40,366 nt of DNA from contig DASRDP010000117.1 of NCBI GenBank assembly GCA_035652535.1, positions 1 through 40,366 of the forward strand, given 5' to 3'. The notes under the pieces were generated by a model. The model made no database searches and was not told the origin of the DNA. It was given only the letters and a program-made list of their open reading frames with translations. The translations under genes were made by a program, and so were the position numbers. The stretch's first letter is position 1. Every line of letters starts with the position of its first letter. Origin of the DNA: Chloroflexota bacterium. Its GTDB lineage: Bacteria > Chloroflexota > UBA6077 > SHYK01. This document shows, piece after piece, positions 1 through 8,524 of this stretch.

Positions 1-3
1 ACC

Positions 4-570
4 TTATCCGCGGCGGTCGTCAGCGCTGTCGCCCATCTCGTGGGCTGGCGTCGGCAGGCCCCTGCGCTCAGCCAGATCGATGAGCTGAGCCAGGCCCGCG
101 CGTGCGCGGGCAGCGTCCTCGGGTGAATAGAGCTGCTCCGCCGCGAGGCCGAACTCGTCCTCGTCCAGCACCGTGTAGCGTCCGTCGGGATGGACGAACA
201 GGTCCAGGGCCATGTCGACGAATGCGACGCCCTCCTCGTCGATCCGGGCGGGCTGGGCCACGTTACAGTACCAGCCCTTGTGGCGACCGGAGGGGTCCGC
301 GATGTGGAACACGTTGTACCAGCGATCCGGATAGTAGTACTCGGTGAATCGATCGCCGGTGCAGAACGGTACGCCGTCGACGACTGGCGGCTCCTTTGCA
401 ACCAGCGCGAAGGTTGCATAAATGACGACCGCGTCCTCCGCCTCGTCACGGAGGCCGGTCCACGAGTAGACGACGCGCCCGGTGTAGTCCAGCTTCCTGA
501 CGGCGATGCGCTCACCTGGCGCGGGACGCAGACGGCTGCCTTCGATCGCCTCGCGGGATTCCTCGGTCAC
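4..570 (-). CDS. DUF402 family protein
   Basis: This 188-residue protein carries the pattern typical of DUF402: a G-x-x-x-GWYCN stretch near residue 100, then a D-x-x-LDLFV strand, a PDG turn and a VLDEDEF segment before a C-terminal helix. Characterised DUF402 proteins (S. aureus nucleoside di/triphosphatase, FomD) are metal-dependent nucleotide phosphohydrolases, so that is the best general guess; the substrate is unknown. I chose the GTG at 570 because it overlaps the stop of the upstream HD-domain gene by 4 bp and has a purine-rich AGGGGG just before it. The open frame continues upstream to 1020, but that part is an antisense-like low-complexity shadow of the HD gene. The two genes are probably translationally coupled. 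Confidence 0.8.
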   Translation of the reverse strand: MTEESREAIEGSRLRPAPGERIAVRKLDYTGRVVYSWTGLRDEAEDAVVIYATFALVAKEPPVVDGVPFCTGDRFTEYYYPDRWYNVFHIADPSGRHKGWYCNVAQPARIDEEGVAFVDMALDLFVHPDGRYTVLDEDEFGLAAEQLYSPEDAARARAGLAQLIDLAERRGLPTPAHEMGDSADDRRG

Positions 571-1238
571 ATAGCCCCCTCGCGCTCGAGTTGCGCCACG
601 AGCTGCTGGAGAAGAGCGAGACGCTCCCGGCCCATGGCCCGGCCGGGCTCCGTCGTCAGGCTCTCCACGATGCGAGGCGCCAGCTCCGACCAGCGCTTCA
701 GCTCCGTGGCGGCGCTCGCCGTATCTGGCGGCGAGCCCGCGCGGCTGGCCGAGGCGGGAAAGCTGCAGAGGAAGTGGATCAGCGAGGCGGCGCCCAGCTT
801 GGAGAGCTTGTCGGCGTCGAACAGGATTGCCGCCTCGATGGGCTCGATTGGACCGTCGCGGAAGAGCCCGACGTGAGCGGAGATCGCCCCCGCGACCGCC
901 TCGATCTTTCCGCGCGGAAAGTCCGTCCGCCGCAGGATCGCGCGCGCTCGCTCGGCGCCGCGTAGGCCGTGCCCGTCCCCCGGCTCCTCGGCGAACCCCT
1001 TTGAGACGTCGTGGAGCCACGCCGCGGCGGTCACAACCTCATCGTCGGCCGCCAGCTTGGCGGCGAGATCACCGACGATGGCCACGACGGCACGGATGTG
1101 CTCGAGGCGATAGTTGAACGGAGGCGCCACGCCGGGACGCACGCGCCACGCGTGCCGGGCCTCAGCGGTCGCCTGGCGCGTGGCAGCGGCTACGACGGTC
1201 TGGCGCCAGCTGGGACGGGGGGAATTCGAGATCGCCAC
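567..1238 (-). CDS. HD-domain phosphohydrolase-like protein
   Basis: This 223-residue protein has an HD domain: a first His in RLEHIRA (about H47), the HD pair in WLHDVSKG (H76-D77), a further His in SAHVG (about H122) and Asp in DADKL (about D143). That is the full metal-binding set of small HD hydrolases, which usually act on nucleotides or phosphoesters. The start is GTG at 1238 with a weak GGGGT upstream. It leads a two-gene unit with the DUF402 gene (4-bp overlap), another likely nucleotide phosphohydrolase, so both may act on related phosphorylated substrates (inference). The specific substrate cannot be told from sequence. Confidence 0.8.
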   Translation of the reverse strand: MAISNSPRPSWRQTVVAAATRQATAEARHAWRVRPGVAPPFNYRLEHIRAVVAIVGDLAAKLAADDEVVTAAAWLHDVSKGFAEEPGDGHGLRGAERARAILRRTDFPRGKIEAVAGAISAHVGLFRDGPIEPIEAAILFDADKLSKLGAASLIHFLCSFPASASRAGSPPDTASAATELKRWSELAPRIVESLTTEPGRAMGRERLALLQQLVAQLEREGAM

Positions 1239-1276
1239 GATCTACCCCGGGCGTGGATTCGCCCGGCCAATTATGG

Positions 1277-1282
1277 ATCGTA
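1277..1282 (-). promoter_or_regulatory. Possible -10 box of the HD/DUF402 unit
   Basis: Reading the minus strand, TACGAT lies about 39 bp before the GTG of the HD-domain gene. No convincing -35 element is visible, so this is a weak call based on distance and similarity to other -10 boxes in the window. Confidence 0.3.
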
Positions 1283-1289
1283 GCGCTGA

Positions 1290-1664
1290 TCAATGCTGGG
1301 AGTCGAGGCGAGCGCGCAGACGCGCCAGCGCTGCGAGATGGTCGTCGAGCGCCTGGCCCCCGTCGCAAATCCGGTCGAGATTGTGAAGGCGATAGCCGTA
1401 GCTCAGCCGCTGAGCCGCGGCGGCGGCCGCGTCCAGGTGGTGAATCGCCTCAGCCCGTGCCGAGCGCACGCGCCGGGGTCCCTCCACATCGTGGAGTCGC
1501 TCCTTGAGGGTCAGGAGCTTCCAGCGACAGATCGACGCGGCGTTCGCCGTCGGTTGCGGCGCAGTGGTCGCATTCACCTCCTCCGCCACTTCGCGGCCCG
1601 TCTCCGCCACCGCGTCGAGAATTCTGATGAGCTTCTCGCGCCCAGCTTCGGTTGCATCAGCCAT
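1290..1664 (-). CDS. Hypothetical 124-residue protein
   Basis: I do not recognise a family. The ATG at 1664 is preceded by CGGAG about 9 bases upstream and by a TACAAT -10 box some 45 bp away; the longer open frame to 1754 has no such support and would include the promoter. The protein is mostly helical, rich in Ala, Arg and Leu, with no membrane segment or signal peptide, and ends in a heptad-like DDHLAALARLRARL segment that may form a coiled coil. It stops 51 bp before the HD-domain gene, so the three minus-strand genes could be partly co-transcribed. Confidence 0.55.
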   Translation of the reverse strand: MADATEAGREKLIRILDAVAETGREVAEEVNATTAPQPTANAASICRWKLLTLKERLHDVEGPRRVRSARAEAIHHLDAAAAAAQRLSYGYRLHNLDRICDGGQALDDHLAALARLRARLDSQH

Positions 1665-1708
1665 GGATCGACTCCGCGACGCGGACCTCGGATCGACCGC
1701 GCGCCACA

Positions 1709-1714
1709 ATTGTA
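1709..1714 (-). promoter_or_regulatory. -10 box (TACAAT) before the 1664 start
   Basis: TACAAT on the minus strand, about 45 bp upstream of the ATG at 1664, in an otherwise GC-rich stretch. No good -35 hexamer is seen at 16-18 bp spacing. Confidence 0.4.
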
Positions 1715-1876
1715 AGACGCTGGCTGCACGGAAGAGCGATTCGGCCACCGACACCTCGAAATTGCGCGACCGCCACGCGGTCGCCGTTTCCCCACAAGGC
1801 TACGAACAGGCATCTCCGCGCGTCAACGACTTCCGATCACGGTGGGATCACAATGTGGGGGCCGGGCGCGAATGTC

Positions 1877-1882
1877 TATAAT
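1877..1882 (+). promoter_or_regulatory. -10 box (TATAAT) of ilvD
   Basis: A perfect TATAAT 45 bp before the ilvD ATG. There is no TTGACA-like -35, so it may rely on an activator or an unusual -35. The short leader leaves no room for a leucine/isoleucine attenuator or a T-box. Confidence 0.45.
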
Positions 1883-1926
1883 CCGCCGACAACACTTGGC
1901 GCGGCTTCCCGCCTGGGGGACGAGAT

Positions 1927-3600
1927 ATGGGCGAAGATCTGCAGCTTCACAGTCGCACGTTGATCGCGGGGCCGGACCGGGCGCCCGCCCGGGCCATGAT
2001 GCGCGCGGTGGGCTATACGGATGACGACTTCCGGCGCCCGCTGATCGGCGTGGCGCACTCGTGGATCGAGATCATGCCCTGTAACTTCAACCAGCGACGA
2101 CTGGCCGCGAAGGTCAAGGAGGGCATTCGCGCCGCGGGCGGCACGCCGGTCGAGTTGAACACGATCTCGGTGTCCGATGGGATCGCGATGGGGACCGAGG
2201 GGATGAAAGCCTCGCTGATCTCCCGGGAGGTGATCGCGGATTCCATCGAGCTCGTGGCCCGCGGGCACCTCTTCGATGGAATCGTCACGATTTCCGGGTG
2301 CGATAAGACGATCCCTGGAACCGTCATGGCGATGCTTCGCCTCGACATCCCCGGCCTCATGATCTACAGCGGCTCCATCGCCCCTGGCGTCTTCGAGGGG
2401 CGCGACGTGACGATTCTCGACGTGTTCGAGGCCGTTGGCGCGTTCGGCGCCGGCAAGATCACTGCCGAGCAGCTCAAGGCCCTGGAGGAGCGCGCCTGCC
2501 CGGCCGCGGGCGCCTGCGGCGGTCAGTACACCGCGAACACCATGGCCACCGCATTCGAGGTCATGGGAATCTCGCCCGCCGGAAGCGCCAGCATCCCCGC
2601 GATGGACCCCAATAAGGACGAGCTGGCATTTGACTGCGGGCGCATGGTGATGGACCTCGTCCGCAACGACGTCCGCCCATCGCGGATCATCACGCGCCAG
2701 TCCATCGAGAACGCCATCGCCGCCGTCTGCGCGAGCGGCGGATCGACGAACGCGGTGCTGCACCTGCTCGCCGTCGCTCGCGAGGCCGGCGTGCCGCTCA
2801 GCATCGACGACTTCGACGCGATCAGCGAGCGCACGCCCCTGGTCGGGGACCTGAAGCCTGGCGGACAATATGTCGCGACGGACGTGTATCGCGCGGGCGG
2901 CATCCAGGTGCTCGCACGGCGGCTGCTGGACGCGGGCGTCCTGCACGAAGATGCGATGACCGTGACCGGGCGGACGGCGGGCCAGGAGGCGCGTGCCGCG
3001 GTCGAGACAGAGGGCCAGCGGGTCATTCGACCCATCTCGGACCCCCTCAAGCCGACCGGCGGCCTCGTCATCCTGAAGGGCAACCTCGCTCCGGACGGGT
3101 GCGTGGTGAAGGTGGCCGGCCACGAGCGAATGCGCCACCGCGGCCCCGCGCGTGTCTTCGACCGCGAGGAGGACGCCTTTGCCGCCGTCCAGTCGGGCCG
3201 CATCGTCGGCGACGACGTCGTCGTCATCCGGTACGAAGGACCCAAGGGCGGGCCCGGTATGCGCGAGATGCTGGGTGTAACGGGCGCCATCGTCGGCGCC
3301 GGGCTCGGCGAGAGCGTCGCCCTGCTCACCGATGGTCGATTTTCTGGGGCCACCCACGGCCTGATGGCCGGCCACGTGGCGCCCGAGGCGGCCGCGGGTG
3401 GCCCGATCGCCATCCTCCGCGAGGGCGACATGATCGCCTTCGACATCCCGAACCGGCGGCTCGACGTCGAGCTGTCGGACGACGAGATCGCGGCGCGCCT
3501 GCGGGGCTGGCAGCCGCCGGCACCGCGCTATACCCATGGCGTGATGGCGAAGTACGCGCGCCTCGTCTCCTCTGCCTCCGAGGGGGCAGTGACCGGCTAG
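1927..3600 (+). CDS. ilvD: Dihydroxy-acid dehydratase
   Basis: This enzyme dehydrates 2,3-dihydroxy-isovalerate and 2,3-dihydroxy-methylvalerate to the 2-oxo acids, the third step of valine and isoleucine synthesis, in the cytoplasm. The 557-residue length fits IlvD. The signatures GCDKTIPG (about 124-131) and [11 protein letters not shown] (about 196-206) are intact, and the three Cys expected to bind the [2Fe-2S] cluster are present: C52 in MPCN, C125 in GCDK and C197 in ACGG. The GRFSGATHG motif near the C terminus is also present. The ATG follows a GGGGGA-type ribosome site. No other branched-chain gene adjoins it, so it is a single-gene unit facing the convergent thiolase gene. The 590-residue antisense frame opposite it is a GC artefact. 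Confidence 0.97.
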   Translation: MGEDLQLHSRTLIAGPDRAPARAMMRAVGYTDDDFRRPLIGVAHSWIEIMPCNFNQRRLAAKVKEGIRAAGGTPVELNTISVSDGIAMGTEGMKASLISREVIADSIELVARGHLFDGIVTISGCDKTIPGTVMAMLRLDIPGLMIYSGSIAPGVFEGRDVTILDVFEAVGAFGAGKITAEQLKALEERACPAAGACGGQYTANTMATAFEVMGISPAGSASIPAMDPNKDELAFDCGRMVMDLVRNDVRPSRIITRQSIENAIAAVCASGGSTNAVLHLLAVAREAGVPLSIDDFDAISERTPLVGDLKPGGQYVATDVYRAGGIQVLARRLLDAGVLHEDAMTVTGRTAGQEARAAVETEGQRVIRPISDPLKPTGGLVILKGNLAPDGCVVKVAGHERMRHRGPARVFDREEDAFAAVQSGRIVGDDVVVIRYEGPKGGPGMREMLGVTGAIVGAGLGESVALLTDGRFSGATHGLMAGHVAPEAAAGGPIAILREGDMIAFDIPNRRLDVELSDDEIAARLRGWQPPAPRYTHGVMAKYARLVSSASEGAVTG

Positions 3601-3686
3601 CCCCACATCCCTCTTCGATAGGGCAGCAGCGAGGGCCGAATCGATCAAACCCGGGGTTCAAACCGGTCACGATTCTCGTCATATCG

Positions 3687-3707
3687 CTGAGCGCATCGCT
3701 CGCTCAG
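3687..3707. terminator. Hairpin between converging ilvD and thiolase genes
   Basis: CTGAGCG (3687-3693) and CGCTCAG (3701-3707) form a perfect 7-bp stem with a 7-base loop in the 197-bp gap between two convergent genes. No T tract follows on either strand, so a bidirectional terminator role is only suggested by position. The rest of the gap shows nothing coding. Confidence 0.3.
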
Positions 3708-3797
3708 GGCAGGCCAGCCGAAGCACTCCGCGCCCTGAGCCGGTCACGGGCCGAGCGATTTGTCAGCAGCCTTCCGGAGGCGGGCGACCGCCGCCCC

Positions 3798-5003
3798 CTA
3801 CTCGACGCCGGCGAAGAGGGTGCTCACCCCCTGTCCCACGCCGACGCACATGCTCACCAGGCCCCAACGCGCCTTGCGCCGCTGCATCTCGTGGGCCAGC
3901 GTCGTCGTGATCTTCGCGCCAGAGCAGCCGAGGGGATGCCCGAGGGCGATCGCCCCGCCATTCACGTTCACGCGGTCCATTGGCAGCCCGAGCTCGTCGA
4001 TGCAGGCCAGGGACTGTGACGCGAAGGCCTCGTTCAGCTCGATCAAGTCCAGATCGTCGGCGTGGACGCCGGTCCGGTCGAAAAGCTTCCGCGTCGCGGG
4101 GATCGGCCCCAGCCCCATGAAGAGCGGATTCACGCCGGCGGCGGCCGACGCGACGTAGCGCATCATCGGCTTCAGCCCGAGTGATCGGGCCCGCTCGGCC
4201 GATATGACGAGAAGGGCCGCCGCGCCGTCGTTGACGCCGGAGGAGTTGCCCGCCGTCACCGTTCCGCCCTTTCTAAAGGCCGGCGGGAGCTTCGCCAGGG
4301 CCTCCATGCTGGTATCTGGGCGCACGTGCTCATCGGTATCGAAGTCCTTGGGCGGCGCCCCCCGGGGCTGCGGTGTCGGCACGGACACGACCTCGTTGGC
4401 GAAGCGTCCCTCGCGGATCGCGGCGGCGGCCTTCCGATGGCTGGCCAGCGCCATCTCGTCCTGCCGCACGCGGCTGATCTCGTACCGCTCGGCCACGTTC
4501 TCGGCCGTCTCGCCAAGGCTGATGGGGTCGTAGCGCTCGGCCAGCCTCGGATTGACGAACCGCCAGCCGATCGTCGAGTCTTCCATCTCGACCTTCCCAC
4601 GGGGGAACGCCGTCGATGGTTTCGCCATGACCAGCGGGGCGCGGGTCATGCTCTCGACGCCCCCCGCGATGTACACCTCGCCCGCCCCGGCCTGAATCAG
4701 CGTCGCGGCCGTATTGACCGCCTGGAGGCCCGAGGAGCAGAGACGGTTTACCGTCTGGCCGGGAATTGTCTCCGGGAGGCCGGCGATCAGGAGCGCCATG
4801 CGGGCGACGTTTCGGTTGTCCTCCCCGGCCTGGTTAGTACAGCCGAGGATCACGTCATCGATGGACTCCGGGTCGATCCCGGTCCGATCGACGAGCGCAC
4901 GGATCACGTGGGCGGCCAGGTCGTCTGGTCGGACGTCTTTCAGCGCCCCGCCGTAGCGACCGACCGGCGTCCGCACCGCGCCCACGATCACTGCATCCGC
5001 CAC
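3798..5003 (-). CDS. paaJ: 3-oxoadipyl-CoA / acetyl-CoA-type thiolase
   Basis: This 401-residue thiolase has the nucleophilic Cys in NRLCSSG (C89), the His of GHPLGCSGA (H356) and the second catalytic Cys in MCVGVGQG (C386). Two stretches, [13 protein letters not shown] (about 57-69) and TIGWRFVNP (about 144-152), are hallmarks of the PcaF/PaaJ subgroup that cleaves 3-oxoadipyl-CoA to succinyl-CoA and acetyl-CoA, rather than of generic FadA thiolases. The start is GTG at 5003, with GGAGGG 8 bases upstream. It is the last gene of the minus-strand run paaF-paaG-paaH-like, separated by 223 bp, and fits as the final step of that pathway. A general acyl-CoA thiolase is the alternative. Confidence 0.92.
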   Translation of the reverse strand: MADAVIVGAVRTPVGRYGGALKDVRPDDLAAHVIRALVDRTGIDPESIDDVILGCTNQAGEDNRNVARMALLIAGLPETIPGQTVNRLCSSGLQAVNTAATLIQAGAGEVYIAGGVESMTRAPLVMAKPSTAFPRGKVEMEDSTIGWRFVNPRLAERYDPISLGETAENVAERYEISRVRQDEMALASHRKAAAAIREGRFANEVVSVPTPQPRGAPPKDFDTDEHVRPDTSMEALAKLPPAFRKGGTVTAGNSSGVNDGAAALLVISAERARSLGLKPMMRYVASAAAGVNPLFMGLGPIPATRKLFDRTGVHADDLDLIELNEAFASQSLACIDELGLPMDRVNVNGGAIALGHPLGCSGAKITTTLAHEMQRRKARWGLVSMCVGVGQGVSTLFAGVE

Positions 5004-5108
5004 GCGATTCCCTCCACGGTGTGATAAGGCTTGCCCCGGCCGCGCACGGGTAAATTGGGCTGTAGCGCGTGGTTACGCCGAGGCCGTACGCCGAAGAGTC
5101 TAGCAGAG

Positions 5109-5143
5109 GGCATGAGATCCTTCGCTTCGCCTGGGTATGACAG
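5109..5143. repeat. Degenerate REP-like palindromic element
   Basis: The stretch around GAGATCCTTCGCTTCGCC followed by TGGGTATGACAGACG resembles an interspersed palindromic sequence that I recall from many bacterial genomes (GAGATCCTTCGCTTCGCTC then AGGATGACA). A second GGGATGACAGACGCG piece lies at about 5198-5212. The symmetry is decayed here. The whole 223-bp gap between the paaH-like and thiolase genes contains nothing else evident. Confidence 0.35.
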
Positions 5144-5226
5144 ACGTATTTCGGCTCACGTTCTGAGGACGGCTGACGCATCTCCGCCCACGCGCGCGGG
5201 ATGACAGACGCGCTTCCCTTACGCTC

Positions 5227-6870
5227 TTAGAATGTCGAGAATCCCCGACCGGCGTCTCGGCCGGTCCATCCCGCGAGCGCCATTCGCCGGAGGAGCGGTG
5301 CGGGGCGGTATCGGTCCTCGCGCAGCTCCTCGTGCATCCCCCTGATGATAGCGTAGACCAGATCGACGCCGATGAGATCGGCCCACTCCAACGGCCCGTG
5401 AGGGTAATTGGCGCCGAGGCGCACGGCCGCGTCGATGTCCTCTCGCGTCGCGATCCCCTCCATGAGGGCGGCGCACGCCTCGTTTACGATCAGCGCGACG
5501 ATCCGCGCGGCGACCCCGCCGCTCCCATCGCCCACGAGGACGGGCTCCTTTCCCACGGCGACGGCCAGACTCTCCGCCGCCTTTACCGCGGCTGGATCGG
5601 TCTGGAGCGCTGGCGCCACCTCGACCACCTTCGCGTCCGCCAACGGGGGGAGCACGGCGAAGCCACAGACGATGGAGGGATTGGCGTGCCACGACGCGGC
5701 CTCTGACGCGGCCACCGTCAGCGCGATGGACGCGACGGGCGTTCGCGGAGCAACACGCGCGACGTCGCGGAGCATCTCCCGCTTCGTGTCACGGCTCCAG
5801 CCCGCCTCGACGACGAGCGCTGCGCCCGAGACGGCCTCAGCGATGCTGGCAACCCCGTGCACGCCCGACGTGGCCGCACGCGGCGGTTCCCGCGACCACA
5901 CGCGCGTCTCGAGGCCCGCCGCGCTCAGGGCGCTGGCAAGGTCCATGCCCAGAGCCGAATCCCCGACCACTGCGACCGGTCCCATCAGCGGCTCCGCCGC
6001 GATCGTCGGAAGCTCCGGGGCGGACGATCCGTCATATGCGTACCAACCACGCCCGGTCTTCTGCCCCAGGTTTCCGGACTGCACGATCCGGAGCTGGCGG
6101 AACGATGGGCGGAGCTTGGGCTCGCCGTAGAGCTGGCTGAAGATGGAGTGGGTCACCGCGAAGTTCACGTCGTTCCCGATCAGGTCCATCAGCTCGAACG
6201 GTCCCATCCGGAACCCTACGCCCTTCATGATCCGGTCCACGATGGGATAATCGGCCACCCCATCGCCGAGGATGCGCAAGGCCTCGTTATAGAAGGGCCG
6301 GACGATGCGATTGACGATGAATCCGGGTGTGTCGCTGGCACGGACGGGCGTCTTGCCGAGGAGGCGCGCCAAATCGACGGCGCGGTCCATGGTGGCATCA
6401 GACGTCGAGTAACCCCGGACGACCTCGACGAGCGCCATGAGGGGAACCGGGTTGAAGAAATGCATGCCAACCACCGCTTCGGGCCGCTTGGTCGCCGCGC
6501 CGATCTCCGTCACGCTGAGGGACGACGTGTTGCTGGCGAGGATCGCGTGCGCCGGGCAGTGCTCGTCGAGCTGGCGGAACACCTGCGACTTGACCGCGAT
6601 ATCCTCAACCGCCGCCTCGATGACGGCATCGACGTCGGCCAGCGCCGAAAACTCGACCGTCGGCTCGATCCGGCCGACCGTTGCGTCAGCGTCGGCCTTC
6701 GACATCCGGCCCCGCTCCACCGCGCGCTGGAGGAAACCCCGGATCCGGTCCACCCCGGCCTGCACGAGTTCGGTTCGCACGTCGAGGAGCCGGACGTCTA
6801 TTCCCTGCTGCGCGGCGACCTGGGCAATCCCGCCACCCATGGTGCCCGCGCCGATCACTCCGAGCTTCAT
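5227..6870 (-). CDS. paaH: 3-hydroxyacyl-CoA (3-hydroxyadipyl-CoA) dehydrogenase, long PaaH type
   Basis: The protein (547 residues) oxidises a 3-hydroxyacyl-CoA with NAD+. Residues 1-180 form the NAD-binding domain with GAGTMG (7-12), SNTSS (113-117) and the catalytic His in VGMHFFNP (H137). Residues about 185-280 form the first C-terminal helical domain (GFIVNRIVRPFYNEA). A degenerate second Rossmann-like part follows (about 300-430, GDSALG in place of GxGxxG). A second C-terminal domain (about 440-547) carries NYPHGPLEWAD. This doubled layout and length match the PaaH/PaaC subgroup of phenylacetate degradation rather than the short 280-residue Hbd type. It starts 8 bp after paaG. Confidence 0.9.
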   Translation of the reverse strand: MKLGVIGAGTMGGGIAQVAAQQGIDVRLLDVRTELVQAGVDRIRGFLQRAVERGRMSKADADATVGRIEPTVEFSALADVDAVIEAAVEDIAVKSQVFRQLDEHCPAHAILASNTSSLSVTEIGAATKRPEAVVGMHFFNPVPLMALVEVVRGYSTSDATMDRAVDLARLLGKTPVRASDTPGFIVNRIVRPFYNEALRILGDGVADYPIVDRIMKGVGFRMGPFELMDLIGNDVNFAVTHSIFSQLYGEPKLRPSFRQLRIVQSGNLGQKTGRGWYAYDGSSAPELPTIAAEPLMGPVAVVGDSALGMDLASALSAAGLETRVWSREPPRAATSGVHGVASIAEAVSGAALVVEAGWSRDTKREMLRDVARVAPRTPVASIALTVAASEAASWHANPSIVCGFAVLPPLADAKVVEVAPALQTDPAAVKAAESLAVAVGKEPVLVGDGSGGVAARIVALIVNEACAALMEGIATREDIDAAVRLGANYPHGPLEWADLIGVDLVYAIIRGMHEELREDRYRPAPLLRRMALAGWTGRDAGRGFSTF

Positions 6871-6878
6871 CGGTCGGC

Positions 6879-7673
6879 CTACTCCCCCCGAAACTCTGCC
6901 TTGCGCTTCTCGATGAAAGCCATCACCCCCTCACGGAAATCGCGCGTCTGGCCGGCGGTCTCCTGCTGGAACGACTCGTAGTCCAGCGCGCTCTCCACGT
7001 CGAGCGTCAGGGCGCGGTTGATGTCCCGCTTGATGAGACCGATGGCGCGCGTGGCGCCAGCGGCCAGGCGCGTCGCCAGCTCCAACGTGCGAGCCATCAG
7101 CTCCTCGGCTGGGTAGAGGTGATTCACCAGGCCGATGCGCTCTGCCTCGGCGGCCGGGACGGGATCGCCGGTCATCGCGATCTCGAAGGCCCGGCCGAGC
7201 CCGACGATGCGCGGCAGAAAGAAGGAGCTGCCCGAATCGAGGGCGAGCCCGACGCGCGCGAACGACTGGATGAGCGAGGCCGAGTCGGAGGCGGTGCGCA
7301 GATCGCACGCGAGGGCGAGCCCGCATCCCGCGCCGGCGGCCACGCCGTTGAGCGCGGCGATCACCGGCTTCTCCATGGTACGAATCCGCATGATCATGGG
7401 CTTGTACCGCTCGCGGAGACCCGCCCCGAGGTGCGGCACCTCCCCGCGGTCGAAGATGGCCCGCCGAGCCTGGAGGTCCTGGCCGGCGCAGAACGCCTTG
7501 CCGGCGCCGGTGACGACGACCGCGCCGACCGCGCGGTCGCGCTCGGCCTCGCGGAGCGCTGCGGTCAATCGGTCCAGAAGCTCCTCGTTGAACGCGTTGA
7601 GAACCGACGGCCGGTTCAGGGTGAGAACTGCGACGCGCTCCTGTCGCTCGACCAGGAGGACTTCCTCGCTCAT
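6879..7673 (-). CDS. paaG: Enoyl-CoA hydratase/isomerase, PaaG-like
   Basis: This 264-residue crotonase-fold protein carries the oxyanion-hole motifs CAGQDL (about 62-67) and NGVAAGAGCGLALACD (about 109-124), followed by GLALDSGSSFFLPRIVG, where an Asp replaces the second Glu of ordinary hydratases. That Asp is typical of PaaG, which isomerises ring-1,2-epoxyphenylacetyl-CoA to the oxepin and also acts as a delta3-delta2 enoyl-CoA isomerase. The start is ATG. It lies 16 bp after the stop of paaF and 8 bp before the paaH-like gene, so the three are one operon. The exact role rests on the neighbourhood; a generic enoyl-CoA isomerase is the alternative. Confidence 0.88.
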   Translation of the reverse strand: MSEEVLLVERQERVAVLTLNRPSVLNAFNEELLDRLTAALREAERDRAVGAVVVTGAGKAFCAGQDLQARRAIFDRGEVPHLGAGLRERYKPMIMRIRTMEKPVIAALNGVAAGAGCGLALACDLRTASDSASLIQSFARVGLALDSGSSFFLPRIVGLGRAFEIAMTGDPVPAAEAERIGLVNHLYPAEELMARTLELATRLAAGATRAIGLIKRDINRALTLDVESALDYESFQQETAGQTRDFREGVMAFIEKRKAEFRGE

Positions 7674-7689
7674 GGTTCGGCCCCGCGCC

Positions 7690-8463
7690 TCATCGTCCCA
7701 GATATCGAGGCGGGCGCTTCTCCAGAAATGCCCGCATCCCCTCTCGAGCGTCGTCAGTCCCCAGGAGCGCTGCCAGCGACCGGCGCTCGTACTCGAGGCC
7801 GGCGGTCAAGGTCGTTTCGAAGGCCTGGAGTACCGCCTCCTTGGCGAGGCGCACCGAGATGGGTGGCTTCGCGGCGACCTCCCGCGCGAGGCGGCCAGCC
7901 TCGTCTGCCAGGACCTCCGTCGGGACGACGCGATTCACCAGGCCAATGCGCTCGGCTTCGTACGCCGAGATCATGCGCCCGGTCAGCACCAGCTCCATCG
8001 CCCGCGCCTTGCCGACCGCGCGCGCCAGGCGCTGCGTGCCGCCCGCCCCGGGCATGATCCCCACGTTGATCTCCGGCTGGCCGAAGCGGGCGCTTTCCGC
8101 GGCGATGATCAAATCGCAGCTCATGGCCAGCTCGCAGCCGCCGCCAAGGGCGTACCCAGCCACAGCAGCGACGAGGGGCTGGCGAATCCGTCGCAGCCGG
8201 TCCCAGAGCTGGCCGCGCGCGGACTGCACCATCGTCGCCACGGGCGCGTCGGCGAACTGCTGGAGGTCGGCACCGGCGGCAAAGACCTGGCTTCCGCCGG
8301 TAACGACGGCGACCCGAATCGCCGGGTCTTCGTCGAGCGCCTCGAGCGCGCCGACGACTTCGCCGAGCAGCTCATTGCTAAGGGCGTTCAGGACGGCCGG
8401 CCGGTGGAGGGTGACGGTCGCAACCCCCCCGTCTCGCTCGACGAGGACCTGTGCATCCGCCAT
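7690..8463 (-). CDS. paaF: Enoyl-CoA hydratase, PaaF-like
   Basis: This 257-residue crotonase has both catalytic glutamates of a true hydratase: one in GGGCELAMSCD (E111) and one in FGQPEINVG (E131), followed by GAGGTQRL. It would hydrate 2,3-dehydroadipyl-CoA or another enoyl-CoA to the 3-hydroxyacyl-CoA used by the next enzyme. The frame is open to a TTG at 8475, but the ATG at 8463 is preceded by GGAG at the right distance, so I use that. It is the first acyl-CoA gene of the run; the FAD oxidoreductase gene ends 61 bp upstream. Confidence 0.9.
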   Translation of the reverse strand: MADAQVLVERDGGVATVTLHRPAVLNALSNELLGEVVGALEALDEDPAIRVAVVTGGSQVFAAGADLQQFADAPVATMVQSARGQLWDRLRRIRQPLVAAVAGYALGGGCELAMSCDLIIAAESARFGQPEINVGIMPGAGGTQRLARAVGKARAMELVLTGRMISAYEAERIGLVNRVVPTEVLADEAGRLAREVAAKPPISVRLAKEAVLQAFETTLTAGLEYERRSLAALLGTDDAREGMRAFLEKRPPRYLGR

Positions 8464-8524
8464 GTGGTGCTCCAATCGGTTTCAGCCACCAAAAGATACG
8501 TGATCGCACGGGAGCAAACGGGAA

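Noticed and set aside
1876-3648. 590-codon open frame antisense to ilvD
   Set aside because: Composition is low-complexity His/Asp/Arg-rich and mirrors the codon pattern of ilvD on the other strand; no family features, no ribosome site.
3640-3680. tRNA T-arm-like GGGGTTCAAACC
   Set aside because: No acceptor stem, D arm or anticodon arm can be built around it.
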